NCBI GenBank assembly: GCA_905178155.1
Contig: CAJINV010000002.1
Coordinates: forward strand, 1,277,809-1,341,808
Source of the DNA: Amoebophrya sp. A120
Taxonomy: Eukaryota > Sar > Dinophyceae > Syndiniales > Amoebophryaceae
DNA: 64,000 nt
Reading direction: 5' to 3'
Below, piece by piece: positions 57,501 through 64,000 of this stretch (position 1 is the first letter of the stretch; each line of letters begins with the position of its first letter). A program made the position numbers and the translations under genes. The notes below the pieces were generated by a model, which was not told where the DNA came from, made no database searches, and was given only the letters and a program-made list of their open reading frames with translations.

Positions 57501-60500
57501 TAGGATCACGTCATCCTCCAAATACCGTTTGTTGTCGATGGGGGAGGATTATCAAATGTAAAAATCCCTGGATGTCTGGAAACTTGTGATGCTGAGTGGC
57601 GTAGCATGAGGAGGCCACAAGTGCTGGCTCAGCATGACAAATTTCTGAGCTTGTAGGTGTTGCCTATTCTGTATGACAAACTGCGTCTCCGCATGACAGA
57701 GAAAAGCGTCTCTTGGGCAATGTGCATGACAGATTTAAGAGCCATGCCAGACAAGCATGACAAACATGCATTCTTCCAGACCCAGACATTTTTACATTTG
57801 ATAAGGATAATGTCGCTGGGTTTTCTTGCTCACGACCCTCAACGAGGGTGACTGTGGAAGACGCGATGTTATTGCAGCTTTGAACAATCCCATGCTGCAG
57901 ATTCACGTCGTCCATGACGGATTCACTGCAAGAATTGCCGTTCAAGAAAATTCCGCTGCTTGTCCGGTTATTCTTCTCGCATTCCACGACGAAATCGTGG
58001 AGGTACTCCTGGAGCCAAAATCTGCAGCTGTTTTGCAAAAAAGCCAGATCCAAATCCCCAGTCACGTTCTTCACCGGTCCGGGCGAGAACGTTGTGTTGG
58101 GCCCGAGGTCAATATGGATTGCAAATATGTCTGGGTCTGGAAGAGTGCAAGTTTGTCATGCTTGTCTGGCATGACTCGAGAATCTGTCATGCACGTTATC
58201 CAAGAGCTCCATTTTTCTGTGATGCAGAAACGCAGTCTGCCATGCAGAATAGGCAACACCTAGAAGCTCAGAAACTTGTCATGCTAAGCCAGCACTTGCG
58301 GCCTCATCATGAGACGCCACCCAGCATCACGAGTTTCCAGACCCAGACATTTTTACATTTGATAGTAAAGAATGATGAGCAAATCTGCGACGCCGCGCTC
58401 TGGGATGAGCATGCCTAGCCATCGGAGAAACTGGGCGTTGCGCTCCAAAAAGATTTCTGATCAAGTTTTGATTTTTCTTTTTGTCATGCAGTTCATGCAA
58501 TAAAGGCGAAACTGTCCGACCAAAAGGTTGCATAACGACAAGTCGTGCAGAGACAATCTTTCTATCACCACCATCAAGCCTCAGACAGAAAGACACCTGT
58601 AAGTCCTCTAAGTACCTCTGTATCGCTTGATTCCTCCGTTCGTGACGCAATAACTAATGACCCCCGTTACGTGTGCGGAGCTGGCGTGTCTCGCTGTGTA
58701 CAGGGCGTACATGAGTAAAGACACCAACTGCTCCCGCTTCTCCGCTGGCAAATGGTTCATGACCTCCTGCGCCGCCAATTGGCACCGGCAAATCACGGAC
58801 TCCTGTTCCGGGGATCGCGCGATGATGTGTTGCTGCTCGGAAAGAATCGGAGACGCGGGTTTGTTCGCAAGAAGGGCCTTGTTCTCGGCATCATCTGCAG
58901 TAGTTGTTGCACCATCTTGCCCATCCGCGGCTGCTTTAGTTCCTTCTGTATCGCCTTCCTCGTCCGATTTTGTGCTGTCACTCGCACCGTCCACCGCATC
59001 ATCTCCACCTAACGCGGGTGGGGCTCCTGTCAACTTATTCTTCTTCGCAGAAGAAACCAAGTGCAGTGTAATATCCTCGTTGTCCAAAGCCGTGTCCTCC
59101 GGAAACGTCAAGTGTCGCACCAAATACATCATGGGCGAATCCCCAGTTCTGAATTGTTTGCTCGGATCTTGGTCCACGGGTGATGTCGCACTGTTCATCA
59201 TGGACGGTAGTTGTGGCGGCTCGTTATTACCACCAAACGATCTCGACCCGCCGAACATCGAAGAGAAGAAGGAGCTTGTGTTCGACCCGAAGCCAAAATG
59301 GTCGCTCATACTCGGCATAGACGGCGTCGGGAACCTGCTATTCATCGAATTCGCCGCGGAATTTATCCTCTGTTGGTTCAAACTGTTCGAAGCGTGATTC
59401 GACAGCGCGCGGACGATGTCCTGCGCCCGTTCCTGGTTGGTCCGGGTGGAATCTGGCTTCACCTCTTGGGAACGGAGCGCTTCTAGGAGCGAGCGCCACA
59501 TGTAGAAGTACATGTGGCCTCGGTCGTAGTACTTCCCGTATTTTTCAAACATCTGTTCGTCTTTAAGTTGCTTCATCTTCTCCTCATGCTCGAATTGTTC
59601 CTGTTCCTCGGTCTTTTTCGTCAAAAGTTTCTGCTGCTGCTGTTCGTGATGTTCCCTGGAGCTGTGCCGGTTGACAGCGGCAGAAGAAGTGGAACAGGTC
59701 GCTGCAGCAACTACGCTATTTGTCATGCTGTTTTGCACCCCACGGATCCGGTTTTGAATCATTCTCTTGATGTCTTGTGCTGCTTCCGCAGAAGTTGCGG
59801 GGATTAGGCTGCTGGACATCAAGTTGCGGCTTCGCGGCATCTGGATGCGGGAAGAAGTATTGTTCCCAGGAATGACATCAACTGGATCCGCTTGCTCGAC
59901 TTCGTCATTATCTTCGACCTGGTGATGCAGTTCATGTCCCCCAAGAATCTCGTCATCATGTTCCTCTCGCATGCTTCTGGTTCGCATCGGGTGCGAGGGG
60001 TAGTCATGGTCCTCCGCTTGTTCGTGAAGTCGTCTTCGTAGATCATCATCGTCGTGGTCAAAATCGTCAAAACGTTCGTGTTCCTCCACCTCATCCCGGT
60101 CAACCAATTCCTGCAGCAACTTCGTCCGCAGCTCCTGGTCGTCCTGCAACTCCTGTTGTTCCTGCTTCTCTTGCATCAAGTGTAAAAATGTCTGGGTCTG
60201 GAATATTGCAACTTGTCATGCTGTTTTTGGACTCTAAAAAGATTATGATTGCATGACCAGCAAGAGGAGTCGAGTTTGTGCTACGCGGGGAGGGCATTTG
60301 TCATGCGGAGTAGGCATCAGGAAGCCCTCTAAAAATCTGCGATGCTAGGTCGTGCATTACAGACATCCAGGGTCATGGAAAACCTGCATCACAAATCTCG
60401 CAATCTTCCAGACCCAGACATTTTTGCATTTGATGTCTTGCATCATTTTCTGAAACTGCATCTTTTGCAACAGAAACGCCTTGCGGTGATCCTCATCCTT

Positions 60501-61886
60501 GTCCTCGTCGCTGTCGTGCTCGTGATTTATGCTTTGGAAGTTGTTTTGATGCATGACCACATTCTGGTCCTCCTCGTCCACAATCCCGTCGTGAACACTC
60601 GACTGGATCTTCAACTGCCTCTTTGTTCTCACGGAGGACGAGAGTGGAGGTAGGAAAGCAGAACTACTGCTCCCGAGATTTGGAGCTGCTGGTGGACCAG
60701 AAGGACCTTGGGACTCATCTTGGTCAACATCTTCCTCACCACCGGAAAGTAGACCTTGATGTGATGGAACAAATCCGGTTGTTGTTGTACTAGATGAAGA
60801 AGCTGTTCCTAGTGCAGCATTTCCTCCATTCAAATCGAACTCCGGTAGATCCTCGTCATCCGCGATTTCGTTCGCGATAATTCCCGGCGGTGGTTGGATG
60901 AACGGGTTAATTGGCAGCGTGTCAATCCCGTTCTGTTGCGAGCCGTCGCCGTGACTGCCATCGTCCTTCATAGCGGTTGGCATCAGAAACGCCCAGGAAT
61001 TGTCACTTGTTCCGGTCGTGGTATTGTTCAGTCCTCCCGGGAGTGTTCCACCGCCCAAATTCTTCGACAAAGCACCACCTAATCCGCCTAAGCTGGTTAA
61101 GAAACTCGGGATTGGGGGCGGGACCGGAGGGGCGGAGGGGTATTGCCGCTGTTGCTGGTGGGAAAATTGTTGCAGCTGCTCTGGGTTAAGAGTATTCGCC
61201 GTGGACAAATTCGGGGGCATTTCTGGCGGGTCGAAAGCGGGTGGTTGGTGGTTGTGCAAATTTTGCCCGGAAGTAGATGGCACAGCATCATTTGCAGCAG
61301 TGGTTGTTCCTGAAGTGGTCACCGTGTCCTCCTCAAAAATCTTCACATAGTCGGTAACACTCTCCTCCGGTTTAGTTGGCAACGGAATCAGTTCCTGCTG
61401 CTGTTCCTTTTGTTCCCGTTCGAACGCCAGATTGTCCGCGATCTGAAGCTGTAGCGCCGGGGTGAGCGCCACTTCGATAGGATCCTGCTCAACATCTTTG
61501 GAGGGTACAGTCGTATTTTCGACTGCTGTACCTGAGGAAGACGAGGAAGATGTAGTGGCACCTGCCGCTGCACCTTGCGAGTCCGATTCTCCATCGACGC
61601 CAATGGGTATCTTTGCAGTGCCATCGCCAGTTCTTGGAGAAGAAGATGAAGAGGAAGATGAGCTACCAGTCAGCTGCTGGGCAGTTGTGCTGGCACTTTG
61701 TTCCCCCGACGATGGGGACGTCGGTTTCGTTTGTTCTCCAGCGGCACCTTCAGCTATCTGCCCTTGCGTTTTCGCGCTTGTCTCCTGGTCTTTGTCATGC
61801 GGCTTCGCAATACTGTCTGCGGGGATCTCCTGGCCGAATTCATCGACGGACTGGGCCCCGCGGCCGCGGGGAGGAGACTGGGGCAT
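51515..61886 (-). CDS. very large helical/acidic protein, ~2,519 aa, 15 exons
   Basis: Exons 61886-60436, 60168-58671, 58617-58597, 58442-58365, 58107-57804, 57544-57503, 57352-57312, 57140-57078, 56794-55846, 55691-55510, 55285-54965, 54832-54137, 53987-52293, 51979-51929, 51682-51515 (7,560 nt). The N-terminal ~480 residues are Ser/Pro/Gln-rich. The next 500 are acidic and Gln/Asn-rich. Residues ~985-1560 look like ARM/HEAT-type helices (FLRWLGMLIPERGVADLLII, FMTFLLRVLEHL, DALRCIEILLQMD, YLTQLFKLLTTYG). From ~1600 to 2300 the chain is strongly acidic. The end is a Pro-rich and helical tail. Eleven introns are introners and three are GT-AG. The 58618-58670 intron is the least certain; an alternative donor upstream also keeps frame. 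An ARM-type scaffold is inferred. I considered a SAPS-like phosphatase subunit but see no diagnostic motif. Confidence 0.78.
51688..51928. mobile_element. introner, family 4 (241 bp)
   Basis: Ends TATGAGGGTGCAC / complement TATGAATGTGCAC, core ACAACTCCCCCTCC; duplication CCGCG. Confidence 0.95.
51985..52292. mobile_element. introner, family 5 (308 bp)
   Basis: Both ends read TATGGAAGCGTCAGG (one as complement); duplication TTTTT. Removal gives TTG-GAA-AAA / CTA-GTG. Confidence 0.94.
53987..54136. mobile_element. introner, family 2, decayed end (150 bp)
   Basis: TATGAAGTGCAAAAG at one side, CTTTTGCATTCAT at the other. The duplication is not clear, but frames on both sides agree. Confidence 0.82.
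54833..54964 (-). other. GT-AG intron (132 nt)
   Basis: On the minus strand it runs from GTACTTTAG to TTTATCAG and joins GAA-AGG to GAC-GAC in phase 0. It contains CTTGTCATGCC and CTGTCATG motifs. Confidence 0.75.
55291..55509. mobile_element. introner, family 4 (219 bp)
   Basis: Ends TGTGAATGTGCAC / complement TATGACAGTGCAT; border repeats AAGTG versus AAATT (3 of 5). Phase 0 junction GAA-TTT / TCC-AAC. Confidence 0.86.
55697..55845. mobile_element. introner, family 2 (149 bp)
   Basis: Ends TATCAAATGC / GCACAGGATA; duplication GCCGC. Confidence 0.95.
56800..57077. mobile_element. introner, family 3 (278 bp)
   Basis: Ends TATCCTGAGC / GCTTAGGATA, core AAAAACGTCCCCACCCC; duplication TTGGG. 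Confidence 0.96.
57146..57311. mobile_element. introner, family 2 (166 bp)
   Basis: Ends TATGAACTGC / GCAATGCATA; duplication CAAAT. Confidence 0.95.
57358..57502. mobile_element. introner, family 2 (145 bp)
   Basis: Ends TATCCAGTGC / GCACAGGATA; duplication GGATG versus GGATC. A 41-bp exon lies between this and the 57146-57311 element. Confidence 0.93.
57550..57803. mobile_element. introner, family 1 (254 bp)
   Basis: Ends TATCAAATGT / ACATTTGATA, core mutated on one side (AAATCCCTGGATGTCTGG); duplication AGGAT. Confidence 0.94.
58113..58364. mobile_element. introner, family 1 (252 bp)
   Basis: Ends TATGGATTGC / ACATTTGATA; duplication GTCAA versus GTAAA. Confidence 0.93.
58443..58596 (-). 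other. GT-AG intron (154 nt) with introner-like body
   Basis: On the minus strand it runs from GTGTCTTTC to TTTTTGGAG and joins TTA-CAG to CGC-AAC in phase 0. It contains CTGCATGACAAAAAG. Downstream frame FLRWLGMLIPERGVADLLII supports it. Confidence 0.72.
58618..58670 (-). other. probable GT-AG intron (53 nt)
   Basis: On the minus strand it runs from GTAACGGGG to GCGATACAG and joins GCA-CAC to AGG-TAC in phase 0. An alternative ends at GGTCATTAG with a donor about 60 bases upstream. Either is needed because the preceding frame stops at 58608. Confidence 0.5.
60174..60435. mobile_element. introner, family 1, with C...G termini (262 bp)
   Basis: The ends are CATCAAGTGT and GCATTTGATG instead of TAT...ATA; duplication TCTTG at 60169-60173 and 60436-60440. 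Frame is kept (GA / G-AAG). Confidence 0.92.
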
Positions 61887-64000
61887 TTTTTCTAGTCAAA
61901 AATGTCGATCCGAAACCTATATTTCTTGCACCAGTGCCTACAATTATGTTGTAAAAGAGCTATTTGGTACAAGAGCTAGAGCTCCAAATCTTGCTACAAT
62001 GCCCTGCCGCCTCTTTTGGAGGCATGATTGCATCCCGAGAGAGACAACCAAACTCTCATCCTGCTCGTAGCCGACTACTCTACAGAGGACATGCATTTTC
62101 CCAGGTGTTAACCGGATCGACGAGGATGTTCCGCCAGTGCACGAATAAATATTTTTGAGCCTGCCTGGATCATTCAATATTACGACCCCTGATGTCGTGC
62201 ATACGGCTACGTGCTAAAGTTGAAAGTGTAACTGCAAGAAGCTGAAGCAGGATATTGCGCTAGTTTTTCTTTTATACATAGACGAATTCAGAGCAACTCC
62301 CTCAACCAACGAGTCATCACATGTTATTCATACCCCGCTCTCACACGACCCACAGATCAATGGTGCGTCCATCATGGAAACTTAAACTAGGTTTTTGCGG
62401 CGACGCTAAACAAGCAAAACGCTCTCCCTTTTTGTTTTTTATATTCATTCAATTGCGCCGAGCTAAACATAGTATGCACTTCTTCTACGAGAATCAACTG
62501 CTGCACTTTTTACGTCGTAACACCATGGAAACGAAAACAAATAACCCGGCACGCAGCCTTAGTTGGTGTAAGTAGGTACATGACTAAGCCGCACGCCCAT
62601 GGAGCACGAGCACGACGCAGAAGCCGCTTGCTCCTTCTGGTAGTAAGCACGAGGAAACAAAGGCTATGCAGCGGCAGCCACGGAAAGGCCCGCCCGGGAC
62701 GCACCGATGGCGCCAAGTAGACACACCGCGCCCCATCCCCCTGCCGGGCCGACATTGAGTAGCGCGGCGGGCGGAGAAATCAATGCAACTGCCGGCCGCA
62801 GATGAGGGGGTCGCGCCCCCATGGCCGGTGCGGAGGGGCACATCAAGGGCCGCCGAGCGGCACACAGGCCACACGGCGGGCCCCGCGCACCCCGCGCAAT
62901 CGCCCCGCTAAAATCGCGGGGGGGGCGAGCGTGGCAATGGGGCGCGCACGCCGCGCGCCCCGGCGGGTGTGGGCCACGATAAGAGAGGGCGGGCAGGGAG
63001 GCGCTTCCCGAAAAGCAATCCAAGCACGCGGAAGAGCGGCCGGCCCCCATACCGCAAACGGGTCCCGGTCCAGTAGACTAAAATGCGGGAGATGTCGTCC
63101 GCGGCCAGCTTTCCGCTTGCTCGATTCTCCGCCGCGCTGTGCTTCCGGTCCAGCGCGTTCGCCCGAATCATGTGGCCCGCGAAGGTCATGGTAGAGGATT
63201 CAAACCGTCGACGCACCGGGCCCCGCGGCCGCGGGGAGGAGACTGAAGCACTCCTGGCGCCTCTTCCACCATGATGTCACGACCCCTCATTGAGTATACT
63301 GGTAAGCGATGTGCGCATTGTCAGAGGTACGGGTAAGTGCCACCACCGTTGAACATGAAAATGCCAGAAACGGAGACAGGATATCGCGCTAGTTTTATTT
63401 TACGTAGACGAACTCAGAGAAACTCCCTCAACGAATGAACAATAACAAACTGACACGACGTCACATGTTATGCTGCATATCCCGCTCTCACACGACCCAC
63501 AGATCAATGGCGTCTTCATCATTGAAACTCGTTCTTTGAATAGACATCGACGAAGCAGGACGCCCTCTTCAACCTACCGCGTTGTAGACATGTTGCTGCT
63601 CTCGTTACGAAGCATGGAAGCGAAAACAAAGAACCCGGCGTCAGGCATTTGTTGGTCTGACTGGCGTCGGCGACTAAGGCCGCACGCCCATCCCCTTCCC
63701 CATGGCTAGAGCACGGGCAGGACATAAACACATCTTCCCTCAGCAACACGAGCAACCGAACAAATCCTGCACAGCGGCAACCGCGGGGCGGATCGCTCGG
63801 CGCGCAGCGGTGGGACCAAGACGCAACGCGCCACACCATTCTGCAAGGCCGGCAATGGCCGGCGCGGGGGGCGGAGAAATGCATTCTCTCACCTGGCGCC
63901 CACCGAGGGGGCCTCGTGTTCGTGCCCGGTGAGGAACGAAGAGCACCATACGGGAGGGCCGGCGGCAAACAGGCCACGGCCCCGCCTATGCCTCAGGCAG
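61887..64000. other. GC-rich duplicated intergenic block
   Basis: Upstream flank of the large gene. Positions about 62300-62600 and 63450-63680 are diverged tandem copies (CCGCTCTCACACGACCCACA), about 1.15 kb apart. The GC-rich parts that follow are also related. The string GGGCCCCGCGGCCGCGGGG at about 61855, which is codons near the start of the large gene, recurs near 63218. No convincing gene; long frames here reflect GC content. Confidence 0.6.

Noticed and set aside
414-60435. Many open frames contain peptides such as NVWVWK, MSGSG, LPDPDIF or CMTD at their ends.
   Set aside because: These are translations of introner termini (the ATGTCTGGGTCTGG core and its complement). They are not protein sequence and mark where a frame leaves the exon.
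277-61886. Regularly repeated short sequences suggesting a CRISPR-like array.
   Set aside because: The repeats are inverted pairs bounding introns at irregular distances inside eukaryotic genes, with target duplications; there are no spacers of constant length.
63180-63215. A GATTCAAACC-like box suggesting a tRNA.
   Set aside because: No acceptor, anticodon or D-arm can be folded around it.
62584-63216. Several long frames in the GC-rich right end.
   Set aside because: Open on both strands because of high GC, rich in Pro/Arg/Ala in every frame, and not bordered by introners.
1-64000. A dinoflagellate spliced-leader gene.
   Set aside because: I looked for the conserved leader core (CCATTTTGGCTCAAG type) and did not find a match.

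Overview
The window looks like nuclear DNA of a eukaryotic microbe, most likely a dinoflagellate-type alveolate. The best guess is a syndinean parasite such as Amoebophrya, whose genomes are known to carry invasive intronic 'introner' elements. Supporting signs are all three standard stop codons, nine interrupted genes transcribed in one direction, dense low-complexity acidic proteins, and genes cut by dozens of near-identical transposon-like introns. The organism name is inference; the gene structures were worked out from the sequence.

Layout. From 0.3 to 13.6 kb the minus strand carries two small families of paralogous, probably secreted proteins: two coiled-coil genes (277-1701, 3273-4104) and three MK-x-x-QQRLVL-type genes (6141-6917, 8893-9396, 12711-13602). 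Intergenic repeats, broken introners and a retroelement scrap lie between them. A single plus-strand exon lies at 14.2-14.9 kb. From 15.7 to 29.7 kb one minus-strand gene encodes about 2,763 aa over 15 exons. Next on the minus strand come a 563-aa secreted protein (30.9-32.8 kb), a 450-aa membrane RING-type protein (34.7-37.0 kb), a 1,025-aa secreted protein (38.8-43.8 kb) and a 127-aa coiled-coil protein (45.9-47.2 kb). A region with a 17-N gap and an exact 656-bp duplication follows, then a truncated copy of part of the last gene (49.2-50.3 kb), then that gene itself, about 2,519 aa (51.5-61.9 kb). The right end is a GC-rich duplicated intergenic block.

The main biological system is the introner set. 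I find 43 elements inside nine genes plus one in a gene flank. They fall into six families by terminal inverted repeat and length. Most are bounded by a 5-bp target duplication. Removing each element with one duplication copy restores the reading frame: the exon sums are 870, 576, 597, 8292, 1692, 1353, 3078, 384 and 7560 nt, all divisible by three. Splice borders are mostly not GT-AG. All families share the terminal pattern TAT[C/G] with TG about four bases further on, and internal TTGTCATGC-type motifs. One element (23650-26280) is swollen to 2.6 kb by a nested insert with its own 5-bp duplication. Five conventional GT-AG introns also occur in two of the genes, and four of them carry the same internal motif.
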